DNA of 64,000 nt from Pseudomonadota bacterium (lineage in GTDB: Bacteria > Pseudomonadota > Gammaproteobacteria > Burkholderiales > JABEVD01), in contig JAKBJU010000007.1 of the NCBI GenBank assembly GCA_021835845.1, positions 3,485 through 67,484 of the forward strand, written 5' to 3'. Every line of letters begins with the position of its first letter. Position 1 is the first letter of the stretch. Both the position numbers and the translations under genes were made by a program. Below are positions 45,424 through 53,020 of this stretch, in pieces. The notes under the pieces are model-generated. The model worked only from the letters and a program-made list of their open reading frames with translations. It did no database searches and had not been told where the DNA came from.

Positions 45424-46092
45424 ATGGAGCTGAATATGCGCGTCCTGATTGTCGAAGACGATCCCATGATCGGCCGGAATCTCGCCCTGGCGCTGAAGGA
45501 AGCCGGCCTGATCGCGGACTGGGTTCAGGACGGCATCCAGGGGCTGGAGGCTGCCAAAACCGGGCATTATGCCGTGGTTCTGCTCGATCTGGGATTGCCC
45601 CGGAAATCCGGAACGGACGTGCTGAAATCGATGCGTGACAGCGGGATCGACACGCCGCTCCTCATTGTCACCGCAAGGGACGGCATCGATGATCGCGTCG
45701 AAGGGCTGGATCTTGGCGCCGACGATTATCTCATCAAGCCTTTCAGCTTCAAGGAACTGCTGGCAAGGATACGCGCGATCCTGCGCAGGCAGGGGGGGCA
45801 CGCCGCATCGCTCATCGGCAACGGTGAAATCACCCTCAACCTGGCATCCCACGAGGCCACCTACCGGGGCAAGACCCTGGCCCTTTCGGCCAAGGAATTC
45901 GCACTGCTGCACACCCTCGTCGCCCATCCCGGAACGATCTATTCGCGCAGTCAGATCGAGGAGCATATCTACGGATGGGGCGAGGAAGTCGAAAGCAATG
46001 TCGTCGACGTAATCATCCATTACTTGCGCAGGAAATTCGACAGCGAAATCATCCGCAATGTGCGCGGCATCGGCTGGATGGTGGTGAAATGA
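45424..46092 (+). CDS. OmpR/PhoB-family response regulator (QseB/PmrA-like)
   Basis: A 222-residue regulator. The receiver has the acidic pair EDD and phospho-acceptor Asp51 counted from the second Met (LLDLGLPRKSG), plus the KPFSFKELLARI switch region. The winged helix ends YLRRKFDSEIIRNVRGIGW. The HIYGWGEEVESNVVDV motif is typical of the QseB/PmrA branch rather than PhoB. ATG 45424 (AAGGA upstream) and ATG 45436 (GGAG upstream) are both usable. It is ATGA-coupled to the histidine kinase gene, and may regulate the cassette above it. Confidence 0.92.
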   Translation: MELNMRVLIVEDDPMIGRNLALALKEAGLIADWVQDGIQGLEAAKTGHYAVVLLDLGLPRKSGTDVLKSMRDSGIDTPLLIVTARDGIDDRVEGLDLGADDYLIKPFSFKELLARIRAILRRQGGHAASLIGNGEITLNLASHEATYRGKTLALSAKEFALLHTLVAHPGTIYSRSQIEEHIYGWGEEVESNVVDVIIHYLRRKFDSEIIRNVRGIGWMVVK

Positions 46093-47429
46093 ACTCCCTG
46101 AAGAAGCAGCTCATCATTCTGCTGGTCGGACTGCTGAGCATAGTCGGCATGCTCGCCGGCAGCATTTCCTACATGCTCGCAAAGAACGACGCCGGCGAAT
46201 TGCTCGACCATCAGATGCGCGAGGTCGCCCGGAGCATCGACGAAGGCTCACAGCTTCCCGCGATGCAGGCCAGATTCTTCTCCGAAACCGAGGAAGAACG
46301 GGAAAGCGATTTCGTCATCCAGTCGTGGTATGAAAGTGAACCGGTCAAGTCATCCCGGCCCGGTTTCATCTTGCCCAGGGAAAACAAGACCGGGTTTTCC
46401 GACCTCACGATGCATGGCAAGAAATGGCGAACCTATACCATCATCTACCCCGATCGCACCGTGCAGGTTTCCCTGTCAGGGGACGTCCGCCGGGAAATCG
46501 CTACCGCTGCCGCCCTGCGTTCGGTATTGCCCATAGCCGGGCTGATCCCGCTTTCCTGGATTCTCGTGGCCGTGGTTGTCGGGCGCATCCTCAAACCGCT
46601 GGACGCCGTCACGGCGGCCGCGACCCAGCGGGATGCTTCGAGCCTCGACCCATTGCCTGCCGAAAACATCCCGCAGGAAATCGCTCCCCTGATCGCAGAA
46701 ATGAATGCCCTGCTGCTGCGTCTCGGGGATGCGCTCGAATCGCAGCGCCAGTTCGTGTCGAATGCCGCGCATGAACTGCGCACGCCGCTCGCCGCACTTC
46801 AGCTGCAGATCGAGAATCTTTACCTTTGCCAGTCCCGGGAGGACATGGATGCCCGCATCGGGGAATTGAAAGCCGGCGTTCACCGCGCTTCCCACCTCGT
46901 CAACCAGCTGCTGAGAATGGCTCGCTTCGAAGCGGAAAATGCGCCTTCCAGGCATAATGCCGATCTCGGCCAGATCGTAAAAGCCTGCATCGGCAGCCTC
47001 ATTCCGCTTGCCGAAAAAAAGGGCATAGACCTAGGCATGGTGCGCGACGAGACGGTCGTCATTCAGGCAAATTCGGATGCATTGCGCATCCTGTTCGACA
47101 ATCTCATCGACAACGCCATACGCTATACGCCGTCCAATGGCAGGATCGACGTCAGCGTGATTTCGGCAGGGAAAAAGGCTTATGTGGAAATCGCCGACAA
47201 CGGCCCCGGCATCCCAGAGCATCTGCTGCCGCGCGTCTTCGACCGTTTTTTCAGGGCGAGCGGCCAAGTGATCGAAGGGAGCGGCATCGGGCTTGCCATC
47301 GTGAAGGCGATAGCGGACCGGGAATCAGCCGAAGTCACCCTGTCCAACAGGACAGACGGGACCGGTCTGATTGCGAAGGTCGCGCTTTCGATGCCCTTGA
47401 GGTCGGACAGAAAGAATGGAGTCCAATGA
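46089..47429 (+). CDS. Sensor histidine kinase (QseC/PmrB-like), C-terminus altered by an IS end
   Basis: A 446-residue membrane sensor. Helix 1 spans residues 8-30, a periplasmic domain of about 115 residues follows, helix 2 is near 147-167, then HAMP. The kinase core has phospho-acceptor His228 (AAHELRTPL) and the ATP-binding motifs NLIDNAIRY, DNGPGIP, FDRFF and GSGIGLAIV. The last nine residues (from Arg438) and the stop codon lie inside an IS end relic at 47398-47441, so the original C-terminus is lost. All catalytic boxes are intact, and activity is likely kept. Confidence 0.9.
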   Translation: MNSLKKQLIILLVGLLSIVGMLAGSISYMLAKNDAGELLDHQMREVARSIDEGSQLPAMQARFFSETEEERESDFVIQSWYESEPVKSSRPGFILPRENKTGFSDLTMHGKKWRTYTIIYPDRTVQVSLSGDVRREIATAAALRSVLPIAGLIPLSWILVAVVVGRILKPLDAVTAAATQRDASSLDPLPAENIPQEIAPLIAEMNALLLRLGDALESQRQFVSNAAHELRTPLAALQLQIENLYLCQSREDMDARIGELKAGVHRASHLVNQLLRMARFEAENAPSRHNADLGQIVKACIGSLIPLAEKKGIDLGMVRDETVVIQANSDALRILFDNLIDNAIRYTPSNGRIDVSVISAGKKAYVEIADNGPGIPEHLLPRVFDRFFRASGQVIEGSGIGLAIVKAIADRESAEVTLSNRTDGTGLIAKVALSMPLRSDRKNGVQ

Positions 47430-47441
47430 TTCTGTAAAATG
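47398..47441 (+). mobile_element. Relic of an IS3-family end
   Basis: Starting TGAGGTCGGAC, this stretch matches the reverse complement of the right end of the neighbouring IS (48672-48715), with 26 identical bases in its inner part and small differences near the tip. It points in the opposite orientation to the full element and breaks off after 44 bases. It supplies the last nine codons and the TGA of the histidine kinase gene. Confidence 0.7.
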
Positions 47442-47479
47442 AGAGGTGAGGTCGGACGGATTTCATGGAGTCCAACGGG

Positions 47480-48354
47480 TTAAGCGGCGACCAGGTTTTC
47501 ATAGTAACGCCGCATGAAGGCAGCGGGTGACAGGTAGCCAAGGCGAGCCTGCTTCCGTTGCCGATTATAGAAGACTCGATGTACTCCGCGATCTCCTGTT
47601 TTGCTTCTTCCCGGGTGGCATAGCGCCGATGATGCACGAGCTCGGTTTTCAGGGTTCCCCAGAAGCTTTCCATCGGCGCATTATCCCAGCAGTCCCCTTT
47701 GCGACTCATGGAAAGTTTCATGCCGAATTGCTTGGCCAGCTTCCGGTAATCATGGGAGCAATATTGGCTGCCCCGATCCGAATGAAGAATCAGCCCCTTC
47801 TCCGGCCGCCTGGCGGAGGCTGCCCGGAACAATGCCTGCATCACCAGTTTCCTGCACATCCGCGCTCCCATCGCATGACCGACAAGCTCACCGCTGTAGA
47901 GATCCTTCAGTCCGGCAAGGTATAGCCAGCCCTCATCAGTGGCAATATAGGTCAGGTCCCCAACCCACGCACGATTCGGCGCGGGCACCCTGAAGTTCCG
48001 CTCAAGCAGGTTCGGGGCAACTGGAAGATTGTGCTTCGAATCAGTTGTCGCCTTGAACTTGCGCTTCTGCTTGCAGCGCAGGCCGAGTTTACTGCGTATA
48101 CGCTTGATGCGATGAATTCCGATCTCGATGCCATGATCGGCGAGATCTTGCTGCAGGCGCTCAGGGCCACAGGTTTCCCTTGTCCGGATATGCGCAGCCT
48201 TCACTTCCAACTCCAGTCGCGCCGCTTCCTGAGCCCTCGACGACGGCGGGCGATTCCGCCAGGCATGGTAGCCGCTTTCTGATACCGACAGCGCCCGACA
48301 CATCAGCGATACCGGATACTCTGGTCGCATGGATTCAATCTGGGCGTATCTCAC
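47480..48354 (-). pseudogene. IS3-family transposase OrfB, frameshifted near the 3-prime end
   Basis: The DDE catalytic core is present: WVGDLTYIATDEGW (first Asp), LILHSDRGSQY (second Asp) and DNAPMESFWGTLKTE (Glu), typical of IS3-type rve domains. After GAG TAC ATC GAG, around 47571-47576, the frame shifts. The expected tail FYNRQRKQARLGYLSP up to a TAA at 47480-47482 is found in another frame, so one base appears lost. The disrupted frame instead runs out of the element into antisense of the kinase gene. The start is GTG 48354, overlapping orfA as GTGA. Confidence 0.85.
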
Positions 48355-48653
48355 CGCGACTCCTTCGCGAAATACGCCGCAAACTTTTTTAGCAGATCTC
48401 GCTCCATCTTTACTTCAGCAAGTTCCCGCTTTGCTCTGGCCAGTTCCATTTCCAGTTCCGTCAACGGCTTCTGATGCTTGCCGATCTCCTGCAACTGACC
48501 ATTACGGTAGGCCAGCACCCAGTTCTTCAACGTCCCGCTGGGAATCGACAAGCGCCGGGCCGTTTCCCTCAACCCAAGCTTCTCGACTTCCACCATCCGG
48601 ACTGCTTCTTCCCTCAATTCCTTCGTATATTGCCCATGTGGTATTCGTGCCAT
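48351..48653 (-). CDS. IS3-family transposase OrfA
   Basis: A 100-residue DNA-binding protein. The helix-turn-helix (KLGLRETARRLSIPSGTLKNW, about residues 23-43) is followed by a leucine-zipper-like helix (LTELEMELARAKRELAEV) that joins OrfA and OrfB subunits. ATG 48653 starts the family-conserved MARIPHGQYTKELREEAV; upstream frame extensions reach into the inverted repeat. An AAGGAG sequence within the end of orfA precedes the orfB start. Confidence 0.9.
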   Translation of the reverse strand: MARIPHGQYTKELREEAVRMVEVEKLGLRETARRLSIPSGTLKNWVLAYRNGQLQEIGKHQKPLTELEMELARAKRELAEVKMERDLLKKFAAYFAKESR

Positions 48654-48715
48654 TTCGTTCCTCCGATTCCTGCATTTTACAGAATCATTGGACTCCATTT
48701 TTCCGTCCGACCTCA

Positions 48716-48821
48716 GTGCGGCTGGGTCGGTTTTATCGTGGGCTTTTTTTGGCAAGTGTCCCGCCAGTGTCCCACAATAGAAAATGGCCCAGAGCTACAA
48801 GCTCTAAGCCATTGATAATGC
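48716..48821. other. Unassigned strip between the IS and tRNA-Lys(CTT)
   Basis: Some 106 bases without a gene. They contain the direct repeat GTGTCCC (twice, four bases apart), a T-run and a short hairpin AGAGCT..AGCTCT. The reading frame that runs on into the tRNA antisense (LVGRDRIELSTNGLRVRCS) is often seen at the ends of integrase genes next to tRNA-Lys. That hints at a leftover attachment-site flank, but nothing of an integrase catalytic domain is preserved. Confidence 0.3.
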
Positions 48822-48897
48822 TGGTGGGTCGTGACAGGATCGAACTGTCGACAAACGGATTAAGAGTCCGCTGCTCTACCGGCTGAGCTAACGACCC
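48822..48897 (-). tRNA. tRNA-Lys (anticodon CTT)
   Basis: Read on the minus strand from 48897: acceptor GGGTCGT pairs with ACGACCC, and CCA is encoded (48822-48824). The D-arm is AGCTCAGCCGGTAGAGC. The anticodon stem GCGGA/TCCGT holds the loop CTCTTAA with anticodon CTT. The T-arm GACAG/CTGTC holds TTCGATC. All four arms pair. It is the second tRNA of a two-gene transcript. Confidence 0.96.
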
Positions 48898-48914
48898 ATC
48901 GGTGCAATCGGGGC

Positions 48915-48934
48915 GGAAAGGGGGAACCCTTTCC
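48915..48934. other. Perfect hairpin between the two tRNA-Lys genes
   Basis: GGAAAGGG (48915-48922), loop GGAA, CCCTTTCC (48927-48934). Eight paired bases sit in the 43-base spacer, likely exposed in the precursor RNA and useful for RNase E or RNase P processing. No T-tract follows on the transcribed strand, so it is not a terminator. Confidence 0.5.
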
Positions 48935-48940
48935 TGATAC

Positions 48941-49016
48941 TGGTAGGTCGTGCCAGATTCGAACTGGCGACCAACGGATTAAAAGTCCGCTGCTCTACCG
49001 ACTGAGCTAACGACCC
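48941..49016 (-). tRNA. tRNA-Lys (anticodon TTT)
   Basis: Read on the minus strand from 49016: acceptor GGGTCGT pairs with ACGACCT, giving a G-U pair at position 1-72. CCA is encoded (48941-48943). The anticodon stem GCGGA/TCCGT holds loop CTTTTAA with anticodon TTT, and the T-arm is GCCAG/CTGGC. It is the first gene of the pair, behind a near-consensus promoter. Confidence 0.96.
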
Positions 49017-49029
49017 GGGGAAACGTGGA

Positions 49030-49057
49030 ATTATACCGTGCAGGATTTCGATGTCAA
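49030..49057 (-). promoter_or_regulatory. Strong promoter of the tRNA-Lys pair
   Basis: On the minus strand a consensus TTGACA (49052-49057) and consensus TATAAT (49030-49035) are separated by 16 bases. The -35 box includes the TGA stop codon of queC. The start would be at about 49022, a few bases before the mature tRNA-Lys(TTT). This is the best promoter in the window. Confidence 0.8.
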
Positions 49058-49734
49058 TCCTGGAAGTAGCGCGTCGGATCGGGCAGCCCCGCAGACAGAA
49101 AGCCTTCCCGCCTCAGCCGGCAGGAATCGCACCTGCCGCAGGCGCGCCCTTCCGGATCGGCCTGGTAGCAGGACACGGTGAGGGAATAATCCACCCCGAG
49201 CCCGGTACCGAGCTTCACGATTTCGGACTTGGAAAGCCGGATCAGCGGCGCATGCAGCGCGAGCCTTTTCCCTTCCACCCCGGCCTTGGTGGCAAGATTC
49301 GCCATCGATTCGAATGCCTCGACATATTCCGGCCTGCAGTCGGGATAACCGGAATAATCGACCGCATTCACGCCGATGAAAATGTCCTTCGAATCCAGCA
49401 CCTCCGCCCAGGCAAGGGCGAGGGACAGCATGATGGTGTTTCTCGCCGGAACGTAGGTGACGGGAATGCCGCTCGAAGCTTTTTCAGGAATGGCGATCGA
49501 TGCATCGGTGAGGGCGGAGCCTCCGAAGGCGGTGAGGTCGAGTTTCACGGTCCTGTGCTCAAGCGCGCCCAGCGCCCTGCAGACCTTTTCCGCAGCGAGA
49601 AGCTCGGATCTGTGGCGCTGGCCGTAGTCGAGGCTCAGCGCGTAACAGGCAAATCCCTGGCGCTTTGCGAGCGCCAGGGTGGTCGCCGAATCCAGCCCTC
49701 CCGAGACGAGGACTACCGCGCCCCTAGTGTCCAG
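49054..49734 (-). CDS. queC: 7-cyano-7-deazaguanine synthase QueC, apparent CTG start
   Basis: ATP-dependent enzyme that makes preQ0 for queuosine. The PP-loop [15 protein letters not shown] lies at the N-terminus, [10 protein letters not shown] follows, and the C-terminus has the zinc cysteines in [18 protein letters not shown]. Between the preceding in-frame TGA and the PP-loop there is no ATG, GTG or TTG. The best start is CTG 49734 (first residues M-D-T-R-G-A-V-V), with GGGGGA about seven bases upstream. This gives 226 residues and an 11-base overlap with queE. A GTG at 49548 would remove the active site. Confidence 0.88.
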   Translation of the reverse strand: MDTRGAVVLVSGGLDSATTLALAKRQGFACYALSLDYGQRHRSELLAAEKVCRALGALEHRTVKLDLTAFGGSALTDASIAIPEKASSGIPVTYVPARNTIMLSLALAWAEVLDSKDIFIGVNAVDYSGYPDCRPEYVEAFESMANLATKAGVEGKRLALHAPLIRLSKSEIVKLGTGLGVDYSLTVSCYQADPEGRACGRCDSCRLRREGFLSAGLPDPTRYFQD

Positions 49735-50365
49735 GTTCGTTCCCCCATATCAGCTTGTGCAGCTGGATCTGCATCCTGACATTCAAACCGTCTTCGAGTA
49801 TCCATGCCGCAAGATTTCCGGGATCGAGCCTGCCCTGCACTGGAGAGAAAAGCACCGGGCTGAGCGAAGCAAGCCTTCTCTCTTCCAGCACGCTCCTCGC
49901 CCATTCGTAGTCGGCGCGATCCGTGAGCACGAACTTGATCTCGTCGCCCCTGTTCAGGAAATCCAGGTTCGACCAGAGATTCTTCTCTTCTTCCATAGAA
50001 CCTGGCGTCTTGATGTCGACTATCCTGGAAACCCGCGTGTCCACTTTCGAGACGTCCAGCGCCCCGCCTGTCTCCAGGGACACGGCATGGCCCGCATCGC
50101 AAAGCGCTTCCAGCAGCGCGATGCAGTGCTTCTGCGCGAGCGGCTCCCCTCCCGTCACGGTGACGTACTGCGTGGGATATTTTGCGACCTCGGCGAGGAT
50201 GGCGCCGAGTTCCATGGTTCTTCCTTCATGGAAGGCGTATTCCGTGTCGCAATAGCTGCAGCGCAGGGGGCAGCCCGTGAGCCTGACGAAAACGGTGGGA
50301 AGTCCCGTCCGGCTGGTCTCCCCCTGCAGGGAAAAGAATATCTCGTTGATCCTGAGGGTGTGCAC
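49724..50365 (-). CDS. queE: 7-carboxy-7-deazaguanine synthase QueE
   Basis: Radical-SAM enzyme of preQ0 synthesis, acting just before QueC. The 213-residue protein shows [23 protein letters not shown] and the cluster motif CPLRCSYCD (CX3CX2C). It also shows [11 protein letters not shown] for SAM binding and VDIKTPGS. It shares one base with the stop of cpoB upstream and overlaps queC downstream. The cpoB-queE-queC order after tol-pal is common in betaproteobacteria. Confidence 0.95.
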   Translation of the reverse strand: MHTLRINEIFFSLQGETSRTGLPTVFVRLTGCPLRCSYCDTEYAFHEGRTMELGAILAEVAKYPTQYVTVTGGEPLAQKHCIALLEALCDAGHAVSLETGGALDVSKVDTRVSRIVDIKTPGSMEEEKNLWSNLDFLNRGDEIKFVLTDRADYEWARSVLEERRLASLSPVLFSPVQGRLDPGNLAAWILEDGLNVRMQIQLHKLIWGNEPGH

Positions 50366-51183
50366 TACTTCAGGCTGTTCAGGCGCTGTTTCGCCTTGGC
50401 TGCAGCATCGGATGAAGGATATTTGGAAACGATGGACTTGAGCGTTTTCCTCGCCTCCTTCTTTTGCCCGAGTTCCTGCTGGCTGCTCGCGATGTTGAGG
50501 AGGGCATCCGGCGCCTTGGGGCTGTCCGGATACTTCGAAATCACGATCTTCTGGGCGGAAATCGCGCTCTTGAAGTCGCGCGTGGCGAAATAGGCATTGC
50601 CGATCCAGTACTGAGCGGAAGGCGCATAGCTGCTGGAAGGATGGGCTTTCAGGAAATCCTCGAACCCGGAGATCGCTCCGGCATAGTTGCCGATCCTGAA
50701 AAGGCCGAAGGCTGCCTCGTATTCGCCCGCCTCTGTCGCAGGTTTGGCCGCCGGGGCCGGGGTCGCAGCAGGAGCTGAAGCCGCAACTGGCGCCGCAACT
50801 GCGGCAGGGGCCGAGGCCGTTTCGGAAGCGGGCGCCCCATCGGAAGACTGGGGCTCGAGACGCCTCAGCCGGGTGTCCAGATCCACGTAGAAGTCCTTCT
50901 GGCGCTTCTGGGCGGTATCGAGCCCGTTGCCGAGTTCCTCGATCCTGCCGCGCAACGCGGCAATGTCCGCGTTCTGCGACTGGATCTGGCTCGCCATGTC
51001 GACCAGGCTGCCCTGCAGCTTCTGGACCATGGCTTCGAGCTTTTGTATTTCCTGCTGGTTTTCGACGATCTTCTGGCGCGCCACGTCGTCGTCGAACAAC
51101 CCGGCATGGGCCTGGGTCGCGAGCAGGAAAAGAAATGGGGGGAACCGCCTCAAGAGGCGGTTCCAGTTCGCCTCAAACAGCAA
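50365..51183 (-). CDS. cpoB: Cell division coordinator CpoB (YbgF)
   Basis: Periplasmic protein that links PBP1B with the Tol system during constriction. The 272 residues comprise a signal peptide (THA-like cut near residue 27, QAHA-GL) and an N-terminal trimerising coiled-coil (about 35-108, KLEAMVQKLQGSLVDMA). An Ala/Pro linker follows, then three TPR units starting EYEAAFGLFRIGNYAGA. The start codon is TTG or ATG-type at 51183, directly after the stop of pal. It is the usual last gene of the tol-pal operon. Confidence 0.94.
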   Translation of the reverse strand: MLFEANWNRLLRRFPPFLFLLATQAHAGLFDDDVARQKIVENQQEIQKLEAMVQKLQGSLVDMASQIQSQNADIAALRGRIEELGNGLDTAQKRQKDFYVDLDTRLRRLEPQSSDGAPASETASAPAAVAAPVAASAPAATPAPAAKPATEAGEYEAAFGLFRIGNYAGAISGFEDFLKAHPSSSYAPSAQYWIGNAYFATRDFKSAISAQKIVISKYPDSPKAPDALLNIASSQQELGQKKEARKTLKSIVSKYPSSDAAAKAKQRLNSLK

Positions 51184-51678
51184 TTATTCGCTCTGATAGA
51201 CGATGTCGGTGCGGCGGTTCTGCGCCCAGGCTTCTTCGTTGTGGCCGGCGGCGCGTGGCTTTTCGGAGCCGTAGCTGACCGTCGATACCTGCGCTCCAGA
51301 AACGCCTGCAGCTTCCATCAGCTTCTTGACGCTGTCGGCACGGCGCTGGCCGAGGGCGAGGTTGTACTCGCGGCTGCCGCGCTCGTCGCAGTTGCCCTGG
51401 AGCTGCACCTTGGCGCTGGCATGGCCGACCAGGTACTCGGAATGGGCCTTGACCATCGGCTTGTACTCGTCCTTGACGATCGACTTGTCGAAGTCGTAGT
51501 ACACGCTGCGGTGCGACAGGATATTGTTCGGGTCGTTGAGCGGGTTGACGGCGACCGGCTTGGTTGCGGCGGCTGCGGCAGCCTTCTGCTCGGGAGCCTT
51601 CGCGGCTTCCTTGGTGGGCTGGCTTCCGCAGGCTGCAAGCAGGCTAACGAGCAGCGCACTGAACATCATTTTTTTCAT
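51184..51678 (-). CDS. pal: Peptidoglycan-associated lipoprotein Pal
   Basis: Outer-membrane lipoprotein that binds peptidoglycan and TolB. The 164-residue protein has a lipobox LLAAC (Cys17), an Ala/Lys-rich tether and an OmpA-like domain with VYYDFDKSIVKDEY, LQGNCDERGSREYN and NLALGQRRADSV. The Asp and Arg that hold diaminopimelate are within this region. It stands between tolB and cpoB with 34 bases to tolB. Confidence 0.96.
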   Translation of the reverse strand: MKKMMFSALLVSLLAACGSQPTKEAAKAPEQKAAAAAATKPVAVNPLNDPNNILSHRSVYYDFDKSIVKDEYKPMVKAHSEYLVGHASAKVQLQGNCDERGSREYNLALGQRRADSVKKLMEAAGVSGAQVSTVSYGSEKPRAAGHNEEAWAQNRRTDIVYQSE

Positions 51679-51712
51679 GGTTATCTCCTTATATTGGTTT
51701 ACAAATCAGAAC

Positions 51713-52972
51713 TTACTTCACAAACGGCCCCCAGGCAGGCTCGCGAATGTCCCCGGACTGCATGGTCAAGCGTTGTTTGATTCTACCATCCGTCGATACG
51801 ACGGCTAATATACCACGTCCGCCGTAAATGGATGCATACAAAATGAGCTTCCCGTTGGGGGCGAAAGTCGGCGACTGGTCGAGATCCTCGTCGGTCAGAA
51901 GCTGGGACTGGCCGGTGGCAAAGTCTTGCTCGGCGACATTGAAGTGCCCGCTGTTGCGCTCCAGATAGATGAAGCTCTTTCCGTCCGGGCTGTAGTGCGG
52001 CGAAACGTTGTAGGTTCCCTCGAAAGTCAGGCGCTCGGCAGGCCCGCCGGAAACCGCGATGCGGTAGATCTGGGGGGAGCCGCCCCTGTCGGAAGTGAAG
52101 ATGATCTGCTGCCCGTCGGGAGAGAAGCTGGGCTCCGTGCTGATTCCCGGGGACGCCTCGACCAGCCTGGGGTTCCCCCCCGCCTCGTTCACGATGTGGA
52201 TTCTGGAATGCCCGTCCCGGCTCAGGGTGAAGGCGATATCCTTTCCGTCCGGAGACCAGGCCGGCGCGCTGTTGCTTCCCCTGTAGTTCGCCACGACATG
52301 CCGCTTGCCCGAAAGCAGATCCTGGACATAGACCACCGCCTTGCCCTGCTCGAAGGAAACATAGGCGATCTTGCTGCCGTCGGGCGACCAGGCCGGGGAG
52401 ATGATGGGAGAGGCAACCGAAACCACGGCCTGCGCCCCGTAGCCGTCGGCATCGGCCACCTGCAGTTCGAAGCGCTTTTCCCGCTTCAGGATATAGGCGA
52501 TCTTGGTGCTGAATATCCCCTGGTCCCCGGTCATCTGCTGGTAGATGACATCGGCTATCCGGTGCGCCGTCAGCCTGAACTGGTCTTTGGAGACCGTATA
52601 GCTGAATCCGGCGAGCTGGACCTGCTTGGCGACGTCGAGCAGCCTGAAGCGCACTTCGAACTGCCCCCCGGCTGCAGGATAAATGCCGCCGATGACGAGC
52701 GCATCCGCCCCCTTTGTCTTCCAGCCCGGGAAGCTGACCTGGGCGATATCGTGGGTCTGGTCGCTTCCGGGGTCGATCATCTTGAACATGCCGCAGCGCG
52801 CGAGGTCCGCCGCGATCACGCTGGAGACTCCCGGCGCATCGGATTCGAAGGGAACCACGGCTATCGGGATCTGGTTCTCCCCTCCTCCCACGATCTCGAT
52901 GGAAAGGGCGGCTACCGCCGGCCTGCAGAACACGCAGAAAAGAAGGGCAATACAGCTTGCAAATTTTTTCAT
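51713..52972 (-). CDS. tolB: Tol-Pal system protein TolB
   Basis: Periplasmic partner of Pal and TolA. The 419-residue protein has a signal peptide (AVAA-like cut near residue 21). An N-terminal alpha/beta domain ends around residue 165, and a six-bladed beta-propeller with repeated SPAWSPDGSKIAYVS-type blades follows (PAWSPDGKDIAF, PSFSPDGQQIIFTS). The N-terminal mature segment would be the TolA box. It is separated from tolA by 67 bases with a hairpin. Confidence 0.95.
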   Translation of the reverse strand: MKKFASCIALLFCVFCRPAVAALSIEIVGGGENQIPIAVVPFESDAPGVSSVIAADLARCGMFKMIDPGSDQTHDIAQVSFPGWKTKGADALVIGGIYPAAGGQFEVRFRLLDVAKQVQLAGFSYTVSKDQFRLTAHRIADVIYQQMTGDQGIFSTKIAYILKREKRFELQVADADGYGAQAVVSVASPIISPAWSPDGSKIAYVSFEQGKAVVYVQDLLSGKRHVVANYRGSNSAPAWSPDGKDIAFTLSRDGHSRIHIVNEAGGNPRLVEASPGISTEPSFSPDGQQIIFTSDRGGSPQIYRIAVSGGPAERLTFEGTYNVSPHYSPDGKSFIYLERNSGHFNVAEQDFATGQSQLLTDEDLDQSPTFAPNGKLILYASIYGGRGILAVVSTDGRIKQRLTMQSGDIREPAWGPFVK

Positions 52973-53020
52973 GTCATTACCGTCATACCCGCTGCGGCGG
53001 GTGAAAAAAATTTTATACCA

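Larger units (their letters stand above)
47447..48715 (-). mobile_element. IS3-family insertion sequence, about 1.27 kb
   Basis: Both ends start TGAGGTCGGACGG and share ATGGAGTCCAA about 17-18 bases further in, forming imperfect inverted repeats of roughly 30 bases. Two overlapping ORFs (orfA, orfB) on the minus strand carry an HTH_Tnp_1-type domain and a DDE integrase core. The flanking three to four bases (GAGG on the left, GTGC on the right) do not match, so no target duplication is visible. OrfB is frameshifted near its end, so the copy is probably inactive alone. Confidence 0.85.

Noticed and set aside
45424..47429. PhoB-PhoR pair
   Set aside because: The regulator has the QseB/PmrA-type winged-helix signature and the kinase has a periplasmic sensor and HAMP without the PAS layout of PhoR; the Pho-box is probably read by a PhoB coded elsewhere.
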